A stretch of DNA of 9,355 nucleotides, taken from positions 1 through 9,355 of the forward strand of contig JAUWXC010000025.1 of assembly GCA_030616565.1 (NCBI GenBank), read 5' to 3'. Position numbers and translations under genes: made by a program. The DNA comes from Methanocellales archaeon (GTDB lineage: Archaea > Halobacteriota > UBA148 > JAUWXC01). The notes beneath the pieces were generated by a model. It was given only the letters and a program-made list of their open reading frames with translations. It ran no database searches and was not told the DNA's origin. Positions 1-7,197 of this stretch are shown piece after piece. Position 1 is the stretch's first letter, and every line of letters starts with the position of its first letter.

Positions 1-587
1 TGAAAAGCATAGGCGTTGGTTGCGTTGCGAAGACATCCAAATACGACCTGCACATTCGCGAGCCCCCGGCGATCAATCCCAAGCGCTGTACAAAGTGCGG
101 CGCCTGCGTTGAGATATGCCCGGTTGATGCCATAAAAGATTGGAAGATAGACCCTGCAAAGTGCATCCGCTGTCAGGGATGCGCCGAGGTATGCGAAGGC
201 GCCATACCCCTCAACTGGGTTTCGTCCCGGGACCTTTCCAAGCGATTCGTGGATTGCGCCAAGGCAGTCATCGACTGTGTCGGAAAGGAGAATTTTAGGT
301 ATGTGAACTTTCTGCTCGACATCACGCCGCACTGCGACTGCTGTCCTTACTCGGACAATCCCATCGTACCCGACCTAGGAATTCTTGCATCGGATGACAT
401 ACTCGCGATCGATAAGGCGTCGGTGGACATGGTGAATCAGGCTCCAATACTTCCAAACTCAATGGCAAAGCGCGATGAGGATAAATTCCACGGCATCTTC
501 GAGTGGGCGCACTCTAACTATCAATTAAAGGCGGCGGAAAAACTGGGACTCGGCTCGATGACGTATGAGATCATCAAGGTGGAATGA
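1..587 (+). CDS. DUF362-family iron-sulfur protein, C-terminal part
   Basis: The gene is open at the left edge; the first whole codon starts at base 3 and the stop is TGA at 585-587. Two ferredoxin-type cysteine sets are visible. The first is classical, CTKCGACVEICP, with cysteine codons at 87, 96, 105 and 117. The second, CIRCQGCAEVCEGA, has cysteine codons at 162, 171, 180 and 192 and lacks the proline that usually follows the last cysteine. After these comes the typical tail of DUF362 proteins: a YVNFLLDITPHCDCCP stretch, then PDLGILASDDILAIDKAS. Known family members carry two [4Fe-4S] clusters and are presumed cytoplasmic redox or Fe-S proteins, but the reaction is not established. The extra cysteines in CDCCP could bind a further metal or cluster, which is inference. 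The N-terminal DUF362 domain lies outside the window. The gene converges on the permease gene with a single base between the stop codons. Confidence 0.85.
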   Translation, partial: KSIGVGCVAKTSKYDLHIREPPAINPKRCTKCGACVEICPVDAIKDWKIDPAKCIRCQGCAEVCEGAIPLNWVSSRDLSKRFVDCAKAVIDCVGKENFRYVNFLLDITPHCDCCPYSDNPIVPDLGILASDDILAIDKASVDMVNQAPILPNSMAKRDEDKFHGIFEWAHSNYQLKAAEKLGLGSMTYEIIKVE

Positions 588-588
588 G

Positions 589-1467
589 CTACTCCGTCTG
601 CGCAAGCCAGATGCCCACTATGACCAAAACACCGCATACGATTTGATAAGGATAAATTCGCTCTGACAGGAATACCGATGCCTGAATGACGGCGAACACG
701 GGTATGAGAAACGTGAAGAAATTCGTCTTTGACGCCTCCAACTCCTTGAGCGCTTCGAAATATAATAGGGTTCCAATAACGGTGCAGAGAATTGACAGTC
801 CCAGTACGACGCCCCATATGTTTACCGAATACGCGAGCTCTACGGGCTCGACTGTTATGGAAATGATGTTCAACAGCACTGTCCCCATAAGCGTGCTGGT
901 CGCCAAGATGAGCAGGGGGCTATTATTTGCAACGATCTTTTTGCCGATGATGGTATAGATCGAGTAGCATACCGCCGAGAATATGAGCATCAGATTGCCA
1001 TAGAAGACCATTGAATCCCCAAGGGGTGAAAAACCGCCATTGAGCGAGATGATGGTAACGCCTATCAACGAGAGTGCCAAGCCGGACATTTTTCTATAAC
1101 CGAGCGACTCATGCAGGAATATCGATGCTAGAATCAACGTGAATGCAGGACTGCTGTTTTGCAAAATGCTCGACATGGATGCCGTTATATAGCGCATGCC
1201 GAGGTTCTGCGATATGTTCGGGAGCGTGACGCCCACGATTCCCAATGCCAATAACATGGCGAAGTTATCTTTCGTGAACGTCTTGATCTGGCGCATCTCA
1301 AATTTGGCTAGCGCACAGCCCGCGAATATTACTGTGGCAATAGAAAATCGCAGCGCCGCCAAGTAGATCGGTGTCACTTCTGTCAATCCGATCTTGACGA
1401 GAACGAACGACGCCGACCAGAGCAGTACCGCCGCTAAAATCGATGCGTAAGCCTTTGGTGAAGTCAT
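589..1467 (-). CDS. EamA/DMT-superfamily permease
   Basis: A 292-residue, very hydrophobic protein of the usual length for ten-helix drug/metabolite transporters. It has two homologous EamA halves. The first begins AAVLLWSASFVLVKIGL near residue 12 and ends around the GLALSLIGVTIISLNGG stretch. The second begins near the AVCYSIYTIIGKKI stretch and ends with VLVIVGIWLA. The motif at the end of each half is typical: FLHESLGYRK in the first and FLSERIYPYQ in the second, each followed by a GxxLxxxG/VxxVG-type last helix. It acts in the cytoplasmic membrane, and family members export or import amino acids, nucleosides or other small metabolites. The substrate cannot be read from sequence. The start is the ATG at 1465-1467; the same frame reaches a stop only three codons upstream. 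An A/T box centred about 27 bases upstream suggests a transcript with almost no leader. Confidence 0.88.
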   Translation of the reverse strand: MTSPKAYASILAAVLLWSASFVLVKIGLTEVTPIYLAALRFSIATVIFAGCALAKFEMRQIKTFTKDNFAMLLALGIVGVTLPNISQNLGMRYITASMSSILQNSSPAFTLILASIFLHESLGYRKMSGLALSLIGVTIISLNGGFSPLGDSMVFYGNLMLIFSAVCYSIYTIIGKKIVANNSPLLILATSTLMGTVLLNIISITVEPVELAYSVNIWGVVLGLSILCTVIGTLLYFEALKELEASKTNFFTFLIPVFAVIQASVFLSERIYPYQIVCGVLVIVGIWLAQTE

Positions 1468-1489
1468 AAAACATCATACGCCTGCTAAG

Positions 1490-1497
1490 TTTTATTT
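1490..1497. promoter_or_regulatory. Shared A/T (TATA-like) box between divergent genes
   Basis: TTTTATTT on the plus strand reads AAATAAAA on the minus strand. Its centre is about 27 bases before the permease ATG (end 1467) and about 33 bases before the ATG of the VIT1-like gene (1527). Both distances fit an archaeal TBP box serving leaderless or nearly leaderless transcripts. It is the only clear A/T box in the 59-base spacer, so it may serve both directions, or a second weaker box may be present. Promoter activity is inferred from position and composition only. Confidence 0.45.
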
Positions 1498-1526
1498 GGT
1501 TGTGCGTATACCTCTCTTTATCATAT

Positions 1527-2129
1527 ATGAAACTAAGGAAAATAAGGAAAAAGGTTAGAGACTACTTTGAGATTACCGGGCTGTCCGAGATCGCGAGACG
1601 ATATTTTGTCATGAATGCCTTTGACGGCGCTCTAACGATGATGGGTATCATCATAGGGGCGTTCATCTCAGGTGTTATGGATTATAGGATAATCATCGGT
1701 ACTGGCATAACTGCAAGTCTTGCGATGGGCATCTCCGGGGTTAGCGGCGCCTACATGACCGAGAAGGCAGAACGCATTAGAGACCTCAAGCAACTGGAAA
1801 GCGCGCTGCTGGTTAACCTAAAGGCCACAAAACATGGAAAGGCGACCAGATTTGCATGGTTCTTTGCCGCATTCGTCGATGGAGCGAGTCCTGCGCTGGC
1901 AGCGATGTTCGTCATATCCCCGTTCTTCTTGGTCGCATATGGGTTAATGCCCGAGATTCAGGCGTTCTGGGCATCCATGGTCATGGCGTTTTTAGTCCTG
2001 TTTGGATTGGGGGCGCATTTAGCAAGGACGAGTGATGAGAGTATGTGGAAGTATGGCATCCAGATGCTTGTCGTTGGTTTGATAACTGCAGTTGCGTGCA
2101 TGGGCATTGCATTATTCCTCGGAAGATGA
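1527..2129 (+). CDS. VIT1/CCC1-like (TIGR00267-type) membrane protein
   Basis: A 200-residue membrane protein resembling the archaeal branch of the VIT1/CCC1 family, whose characterised members move Fe2+ or Mn2+ across membranes. After a basic N-terminus (KLRKIRKKVRDY) come about five hydrophobic segments. The first contains FDGALTMMGIIIGAF, with Asp33-Gly34. The second contains the small-residue-rich TASLAMGISGVSGAYMTEKAE stretch leading into an acidic/basic loop (Glu79, Glu82, Asp86, Glu91). The third begins FVDGASPALAA, with Asp118-Gly119 echoing the first helix. This repeated Asp-Gly and the Glu-rich cytoplasmic loop are typical of the family. The ATG at 1527 is preferred over the TTG at 1500 because it starts the basic segment and lies at the right distance from the A/T box. 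No Shine-Dalgarno sequence precedes it, which fits a leaderless mRNA. It is first of three genes that all look metal-related; export or storage of a divalent metal is inference. Confidence 0.82.
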   Translation: MKLRKIRKKVRDYFEITGLSEIARRYFVMNAFDGALTMMGIIIGAFISGVMDYRIIIGTGITASLAMGISGVSGAYMTEKAERIRDLKQLESALLVNLKATKHGKATRFAWFFAAFVDGASPALAAMFVISPFFLVAYGLMPEIQAFWASMVMAFLVLFGLGAHLARTSDESMWKYGIQMLVVGLITAVACMGIALFLGR

Positions 2130-2146
2130 GGGCAGAGTTGTGGTAG

Positions 2147-3046
2147 GTGATCGACCTGATAATCGACATCCTGTTATGGACATGGAAGTTCACAAAAGAG
2201 GCTGCACCCTGGTTGTTGATGGGATTCCTGTTCGCAGGACTGCTGAAGGCGTTCGTTCCCTCTGAGATCATTCTGAGATATCTGGGCAAAAGGGATCTGC
2301 GATCGATTCTAACAGCAACCTTGGTCGGAATTCCGCTGCCATTATGCTCCTGTGGAGTCATCCCCACTGGCATGAGTTTGTACAAATCCGGGGCTTCTAA
2401 AGCCTCAACCCTGGCATTCTTCATAGCAACGCCCGCGACGACCATCACCACCATCCTGATTGCTGTAGGAATGTTGGGATGGAGATTCGCCCTGGCAGAG
2501 ATCTTAACCTGTTTTGGGGTGGCAATTGCAACAGGTCTCATGGCTTGGATTTTTCTGAAAGAGAGCGAGACAGTCAAACCGGCAGAAAGGAGGCATAATG
2601 TCAATATCCCTGCCAAGAGACGTAGACTCGGAGATGGAATAAAAGCAATGCTGCACTATGGTTTTGTCGATATGGTGGACGATATAGGTCTGTATATACT
2701 CATAGGGCTTCTAGGAGCGGGAATAATCGCTGCCCTAGCTCCTACTGATTTAATCCAGCAATACCTGGGGCGAGGATTGCTGCCGCTGGTAATAATGGTC
2801 ATAATCGGTACTCCCATGTACATTTGCTCAACGGGTTCGGTTCCTTTTGTCGCCGCTCTCATCGAGAAGGGGATGAATCCATGCGCAGGACTGGTGTTTT
2901 TGATCGTCGGTCCTGCGACCAATCTGTCCACGATCCTTGTGATAGCGAAGTCGATGGGCAGGAAGACGGCCGCGCTCTACATCAGCTCCATAATCGTCTT
3001 CTCGATCCTGATTGCATATTCCTTTGGCCTGGGGGGATGGCTATGA
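2147..3046 (+). CDS. DUF318/ArsP-like permease, probable metal efflux
   Basis: A 299-residue polytopic membrane protein of the ArsP_1/DUF318 permease group, which includes proposed Cu/Zn and organoarsenical exporters. It has two related halves. The first carries GIPLPLCSCGVIPTG (Cys67, Cys69) followed by LAFFIATPATTITTI. The second carries GTPMYICSTGSVPF (Cys227) followed by LVFLIVGPATNLSTI. This internal duplication and the central basic linker (around residues 140-165, rich in Lys and Arg) are characteristic. The CxC in a membrane segment is a plausible soft-metal ligand. Translation starts at GTG 2147, because the preceding in-frame codon is TAG; a GAGGG at 2128-2132 is a distant, weak ribosome-binding site. 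It lies 17 bases after the VIT1-like gene and overlaps the next gene by ATGA, so it is almost surely co-transcribed with both. The substrate is inferred, not demonstrated; arsenic compounds, copper and zinc all remain possible. Confidence 0.85.
   Translation: MIDLIIDILLWTWKFTKEAAPWLLMGFLFAGLLKAFVPSEIILRYLGKRDLRSILTATLVGIPLPLCSCGVIPTGMSLYKSGASKASTLAFFIATPATTITTILIAVGMLGWRFALAEILTCFGVAIATGLMAWIFLKESETVKPAERRHNVNIPAKRRRLGDGIKAMLHYGFVDMVDDIGLYILIGLLGAGIIAALAPTDLIQQYLGRGLLPLVIMVIIGTPMYICSTGSVPFVAALIEKGMNPCAGLVFLIVGPATNLSTILVIAKSMGRKTAALYISSIIVFSILIAYSFGLGGWL
3031..3036 (+). promoter_or_regulatory. Ribosome-binding site of the small TRASH gene
   Basis: A run of six G lies six bases before the ATG at 3043 and directly abuts the in-frame ATG at 3037. 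Normal spacing favours 3043, the ATG that overlaps the permease TGA. The site lies inside the last codons of the permease gene. Confidence 0.5.
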
Positions 3047-3240
3047 TAAAGACGATCTGCGCTTTGGTGCTGCTCGGTCTGATTGGATACATACAGTTAA
3101 GGAAAATTCTGGCCAAAAAAGAGGTCATGAAGTGTGCATCTTGCGGAAGGACGATCATCGAAAGACCTGTCAGAAAAGAGATTGGGGGAAAAGAGCTGGT
3201 GTTTTGCTGCGAACATTGCGCGGAAGCGTATGTCGATTAG
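3043..3240 (+). CDS. Membrane-anchored TRASH-type metal-binding protein
   Basis: A 65-residue protein with one N-terminal hydrophobic helix (about residues 4-19, CALVLLGLIGYIQL), a short basic stretch (RKILAKK) and a compact cysteine domain. The cysteines are Cys31, Cys34, Cys55, Cys56 and Cys59, with His58 beside the last. Cys34-x20-Cys55-x3-Cys59 matches the known TRASH pattern, C-x(19-22)-C-x3-C, a small treble-clef-like fold proposed to sense or carry heavy metals. Its ATG overlaps the permease stop (ATGATAA), so translation is probably coupled and the two proteins probably made together. A reasonable inference is that it sits on the membrane next to the permease and delivers or senses its metal. 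ATG 3037 would add two residues. Its TAG stop overlaps the TAA stop of convergent mptE. Easily missed because of its size, and not to be confused with the longer open frame that starts inside the permease gene. Confidence 0.8.
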   Translation: MIKTICALVLLGLIGYIQLRKILAKKEVMKCASCGRTIIERPVRKEIGGKELVFCCEHCAEAYVD

Positions 3241-3863
3241 AACTCGCACATTTTAATCAAACGCTTCGCCCATTGAAGTTTCTTTTTCTTGGTAGGGTTA
3301 ACGCCGGCATCCTCAAAATCAAATCCGAGAAGGGTGACACTTTTCGCGCCAAAGTGATGTGCCATGAACACGCATCTATCACCATCGGTGAAGCCTCCGA
3401 AGTTATGGACGTTTTTCAGTGGTGTGGATTGTGTGCTTCCGATCACGTGATTGAGTAACGGTACATATCGCTTTATAGCGGGAACGTTATCGCCGTGCGC
3501 GTGTACGACGATGATACTTCCAAGCCTATCAGCGGAAATGATGTCATCCATGTTTCCATCCAGGTCTGTGACGACTATGTCAGGAAGTATTGCGTGATTC
3601 AACAGCGTTGAGGTTGCGCCGTTCGCAGCGATGACGATCTTGCCAGAAATATCAATGCTCTCAAGTTCACTCCTGAGAGAGAGTGCGTTTCCGCAAACGA
3701 TGATGGACTTTTGATGAAGCAATTTGCGCAACCTCTGGGTGCTGAGCGAACGATCGTTCAACAATTTGGCTAAAATCTTGGCTGAGCGCTCATCCTTGCT
3801 CCTGTCAAAGCCAAAATGCTTCAAAATTTCCTGATAAATCGGTTCCCAGTCTGCGAAGTTCAT
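3237..3863 (-). CDS. mptE: 6-hydroxymethyl-7,8-dihydropterin pyrophosphokinase MptE
   Basis: A 208-residue DUF115-family protein. Archaeal MptE transfers pyrophosphate from ATP to 6-hydroxymethyl-7,8-dihydropterin, a step on the way to tetrahydromethanopterin; it is unrelated to bacterial FolK. Family hallmarks are in order: IIVCGNALSL (residues 54-63), IAANGATS (78-85), the acidic PDIVVTDLDGN (94-104), VVHAHGDN (119-126), then GGFTDGDRCVF (156-166) and VTLLGFDFED (176-185). The acidic and histidine residues of these motifs are the likely Mg-ATP and pterin site. About 50 N-terminal residues form a Lys/Arg-rich helical leader. The start is ATG at 3861-3863, with an A/T box about 35 bases upstream. 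It follows ileS on the same strand by 48 bases, so read-through is possible, but it seems to have its own promoter. The presence of this gene implies methanopterin-dependent C1 metabolism in the organism. Confidence 0.9.
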   Translation of the reverse strand: MNFADWEPIYQEILKHFGFDRSKDERSAKILAKLLNDRSLSTQRLRKLLHQKSIIVCGNALSLRSELESIDISGKIVIAANGATSTLLNHAILPDIVVTDLDGNMDDIISADRLGSIIVVHAHGDNVPAIKRYVPLLNHVIGSTQSTPLKNVHNFGGFTDGDRCVFMAHHFGAKSVTLLGFDFEDAGVNPTKKKKLQWAKRLIKMCEF

Positions 3864-3894
3864 ATCAGCGCCACTACTAATTCAGTCCGTCCAC

Positions 3895-3903
3895 TTTTTA
3901 TTT
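3895..3903 (-). promoter_or_regulatory. TATA-like box of mptE
   Basis: On the minus strand this reads AAATAAAAA, centred about 36 bases before the mptE ATG, in the 48-base gap after the ileS stop codon. That would give a leader of about ten bases. The opposite reading is a T-run, but on the plus strand, where no transcript ends, so a promoter is the better reading. Confidence 0.45.
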
Positions 3904-3911
3904 CTCATCTT

Positions 3912-6900
3912 CTACTTCCCAACACCAAACTCCATCTCAACGTCTTCCACGATCCATTTCTTTACCAAGTCGCCTTTTACCTTAATCTCAGGAGCGATAT
4001 CCAACTTTCGTGCCCTGACCTCGGTGGAGATGAACGTTTTCCGGTTTTCTATGAGGCGCACGACATCCTCGCTTTTGATCTGCACAAGCACGTTTATCTC
4101 ATCCTCCACGTTCAGGTCTAGCTCTTTCCTCATGTCCTGAATGCGCCTGATGACCTCCTTGGTAAATCCCTCTGCTTTTATCTCCTCGGTCAGAGAGACA
4201 TCCACGTAAACCCCTCCTTTGGTGAACTCACCAGCGAAGATGTTCTCCGGCAGGGATTCAACGAAATTCACCATGTCCTTGGTGATTTTAACCTCGCCTT
4301 TAGCCAATTTGAGCTTGTAGCCTTTTCCGATCTTCCTGCTCAACTCTCTTCCATCAAGTTTTTTCAGTTCGCTGATGACTTCTTCAGTCCTATCCTTGAA
4401 CGTTGGCCCGAGGACGCTTCGGTCCGGAATGACCTTCGGTGATGCCTCGCTCCATTTTTCCCCAACGTCGAGCAACTCAATTTCCTTCGTGTTCGCCTGT
4501 TCTTTGATGACCTTTTCGAATGAGTCGACGGCATCGATTACGACCTCAAACCTGGGCGAGATGATGATTCGCCGCACGGGCCATCTTAATTTTCGCTTCG
4601 CTTCCTGCCTCGCAGATGATACGGCTTCTACGATCTCTCTGGCAAAGCTCATGTGTCTTTCTAGCCCAGCATTGATCAACGTTTCATCCGGAGCTGGCCA
4701 GTCGCACATATGCACGGTGGGCTTAGCAGCTATAAGATTTTGATACATCCCTTCCGCGATGAAGGGCGTGAAAGGTGCCATCAATTTAATGACCGTCTCC
4801 ATGACGTCGTATATCACGCGATATGCGGCGAGTTTGTCTGGATCTTCTGCTTCGATCCAGGTCCTGGGACGTATCAGCTGGATATACCATCTCGATAAAT
4901 CCTCGAGGATGAAGTTCTGCAGGATCCGGGCTGCTCTGTGCAGCTCGTATCCATCCATCGCATCCTCCACGTCCCTGATTAAGGATTGCGTTCTGGAAAG
5001 GATCCACTCATCTTCTGGACGCAAGTTCCTCTTCACCTCATCTAGGGATATGGCGGTCGGGTCGAACCCATCGAGCACCATGTAAGGTAAAGGAAACCGA
5101 TAGACGTTCCATAGAATGTTTAACATGCGATGCACGTTCTGCACTTCTTCCCAGTTGAATCTGATGTCTTCCCACGGTGCATTCGCAAGCAGCAAATAGA
5201 AGCGTAGCGTGTCCGCACCATATTTTTCTATGACGTCCTCTGGCGCAACCACGTTACCCAGACTCTTGGACATCTTTCTTCCTTCCTCGTCCAGGGTGAA
5301 GCCGTGCATCAGCACGCTCTTATATGGTGCAGCATCGAACGCGACCATGGACGCTCCCAGTTGCGAGTAGAACCACCCCCTCGTCTGGTCATGACCTTCG
5401 GTGATGAAATCAGGAGGCCATAGCTCCTTGAACTTCTTCTCATCATGCGGATAATTCAACGTGGCCCAGGATGCCACAGCAGAATCAAACCACACATCGA
5501 ACACATCCTCTACACGCTTCATAGACCCTCCACACTTGCATTTTAGTTGTATCTCATCCACATATGGCTTGTGAAGCTCGACTTTGCCCGATATATTTGC
5601 TTTTTTCCTGAGCTCGCCCATTGAGCCAATAACCTCCACCGTACCACATTCGCACACCCAAATCGGCAGGGGAGTACCCCAGTAGCGCTGCCTGGAGATG
5701 CACCAATCCCGTGCAGAGGAAACCCAGTCTTTAAACCTGGCGGATCCAGCCCATTCAGGATACCATTTTACCTGCTTAATGGCATCGAGCATTTGATCTT
5801 TAAGAGATGAGACCTTGAGGAACCACTGCCTTGTCGCCAGATATATGATGGGCGTCTCGCAGCGCCAGCAATGACCGTATCGATGGGTTATTTCGCCCTG
5901 CGCAAGTAGAGCGTTCTTTTCGCTAAGATCGTGCCTGACCTGGGGGTTTGCCTCGAAAACCTGTTTGCCCGCGTAGACTCCTACCTCCTTCGTAAAACGA
6001 CCGGTTGGCCCCACCGGACAGAAGATCGGAAGCCCGTGTTCAATGCCGAGCAGGAAATCGTCTAAACCATGTCCTGGTGCGATGTGCACACATCCGGTGT
6101 TCTCCACTTCGGGAGAGATCTCCAGCGTGACAAAGCCCGCTGTGTATACAGCGTGCTCGATTTCGCGCTGCTCTGGAATCATGTCAGCAAGAGGATGCTG
6201 ATATTTCATGCCTGCTAGCTCTGCACCAGAAAACTTCTCTAGCACTTCATAGTCTTTATAACGACCTTCCAGGACTTGATCCACCAGCCCGGAGGCAAGA
6301 ATCAGTATTTCTTCCTTTTCGTTGCGAACCCTCACTCTGGCATACTCAAATCTTGGATGAACGGCGATTGCCACATTGGCCGGAATCGTCCAGGGCGTGG
6401 TCGTCCAGATCACGATGTATGTATCCTTCTCGCCCACAACCGGAAATTTGACATAAATCGAAGGGTCAGTCCTGTCCTTGTACTCGACCTCAGAATCCGC
6501 TATAGCAGTTTCGCATCTGGGGCACCAGTTCACGACTCTCCTGCCCTGCTCAAGCAAACCCTTCTCATGCGCCTGTTTCAGCGTCCACCATGCCGCCTCG
6601 ATATATTCATCAGCGATCGTCATGTAGGGATTTTCCCAGTCAAGCCACACTCCCAGGCGTTGAAACTGCGCAGTCATCTGATTCTTGTGCTGAAGGGCGA
6701 AGCGCTTACACGTATCTATGAATTTGTCCACCCCGTATGCCTCGATATCTTTTTTGGACTTGAAGCCCAGGGACTCTTCGACCTTGACCTCAATGGGCAA
6801 TCCGTGCATATCCCATCCTGCCCTGTCGAGGACGTCAAATCCTTTCATCGATTTATAGCGGAGCACGACATCCTTGATGATTTTGTTCCACGCCGTTCCA

Positions 6901-7073
6901 AGATGGATGCTCCCCGTGGTGTAGGGCGGTCCGTCTACGAAAAAGAACTGGCGCCCACCCCTTCGGTGTTCTCGTGTGCTGGAATACGCTCGTGCATCAT
7001 CCCATAACTTGATAACGCTCTTCTCTACCCTCTGCGGATCGTAATGGCTTGGTACTTTCTTGATCACATTCAT
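3912..7073 (-). CDS. ileS: Isoleucyl-tRNA synthetase, archaeal type
   Basis: A 1053-residue class I aminoacyl-tRNA synthetase that charges tRNA-Ile with isoleucine in the cytoplasm; the length is normal for archaeal IleRS. The Rossmann signature appears as PPYTTGSIHLGT (HIGH variant, residues 57-60) and the second as KMSKSLGN (600-604). Between them lies the CP1 editing domain with WTTTPWTIPAN and GCVHIAPGHGLDDF. Possible zinc ligands are Cys184/Cys187, Cys402/Cys405, and two CxC pairs at 474/476 and 512/514. FITEGHDQTRGWFYSQ is a family-typical stretch before KMSKS. The helical anticodon-binding and C-terminal domains follow. The ATG at 7071-7073 is chosen because it begins MNVIKKVPSHYDPQRVE, matching known starts, with a close AGGGG before it. 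The frame stays open upstream to 7406, but that stretch is not IleRS-like and lies antisense to another gene. Confidence 0.96.
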   Translation of the reverse strand: MNVIKKVPSHYDPQRVEKSVIKLWDDARAYSSTREHRRGGRQFFFVDGPPYTTGSIHLGTAWNKIIKDVVLRYKSMKGFDVLDRAGWDMHGLPIEVKVEESLGFKSKKDIEAYGVDKFIDTCKRFALQHKNQMTAQFQRLGVWLDWENPYMTIADEYIEAAWWTLKQAHEKGLLEQGRRVVNWCPRCETAIADSEVEYKDRTDPSIYVKFPVVGEKDTYIVIWTTTPWTIPANVAIAVHPRFEYARVRVRNEKEEILILASGLVDQVLEGRYKDYEVLEKFSGAELAGMKYQHPLADMIPEQREIEHAVYTAGFVTLEISPEVENTGCVHIAPGHGLDDFLLGIEHGLPIFCPVGPTGRFTKEVGVYAGKQVFEANPQVRHDLSEKNALLAQGEITHRYGHCWRCETPIIYLATRQWFLKVSSLKDQMLDAIKQVKWYPEWAGSARFKDWVSSARDWCISRQRYWGTPLPIWVCECGTVEVIGSMGELRKKANISGKVELHKPYVDEIQLKCKCGGSMKRVEDVFDVWFDSAVASWATLNYPHDEKKFKELWPPDFITEGHDQTRGWFYSQLGASMVAFDAAPYKSVLMHGFTLDEEGRKMSKSLGNVVAPEDVIEKYGADTLRFYLLLANAPWEDIRFNWEEVQNVHRMLNILWNVYRFPLPYMVLDGFDPTAISLDEVKRNLRPEDEWILSRTQSLIRDVEDAMDGYELHRAARILQNFILEDLSRWYIQLIRPRTWIEAEDPDKLAAYRVIYDVMETVIKLMAPFTPFIAEGMYQNLIAAKPTVHMCDWPAPDETLINAGLERHMSFAREIVEAVSSARQEAKRKLRWPVRRIIISPRFEVVIDAVDSFEKVIKEQANTKEIELLDVGEKWSEASPKVIPDRSVLGPTFKDRTEEVISELKKLDGRELSRKIGKGYKLKLAKGEVKITKDMVNFVESLPENIFAGEFTKGGVYVDVSLTEEIKAEGFTKEVIRRIQDMRKELDLNVEDEINVLVQIKSEDVVRLIENRKTFISTEVRARKLDIAPEIKVKGDLVKKWIVEDVEMEFGVGK

Positions 7074-7148
7074 TCCCCTAAGACTATCGCGTTTCTGAAT
7101 TGACATCATCACAATTGAAGATTTCGATACATGTGAGTTTAATTGAGG

Positions 7149-7161
7149 AAAAATATAATAT
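7149..7161. promoter_or_regulatory. A/T-rich divergent promoter region
   Basis: AAAAATATAATAT sits in the 124-base spacer between ileS and the small membrane protein gene. On the plus strand it is about 43 bases before ATG 7198, leaving a leader that contains AAGGT (7185-7189) as ribosome-binding site. On the minus strand it would start a leader of roughly 57 bases before the ileS ATG. Apart from this box the spacer shows nothing recognisable: no tRNA-like element and no strong repeat. Confidence 0.45.
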
Positions 7162-7197
7162 GAGTTACCGCGTATTGCTTCAATAAGGTATGCACTA

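Noticed and set aside
1981..2616. Minus-strand open frame across the VIT1-like and permease genes
   Set aside because: It crosses two well-supported plus-strand genes and has no family features.
2824..3042. Upstream part of the frame that contains the TRASH gene
   Set aside because: It overlaps the conserved second half of the permease in another frame and reads as unstructured sequence; the real start is the ATGA overlap at 3043.
6276..7007. Long open frame on the plus strand inside ileS (243 codons)
   Set aside because: It is fully antisense to the catalytic part of ileS, has no recognisable motifs and no promoter-like box; it is a coding shadow.
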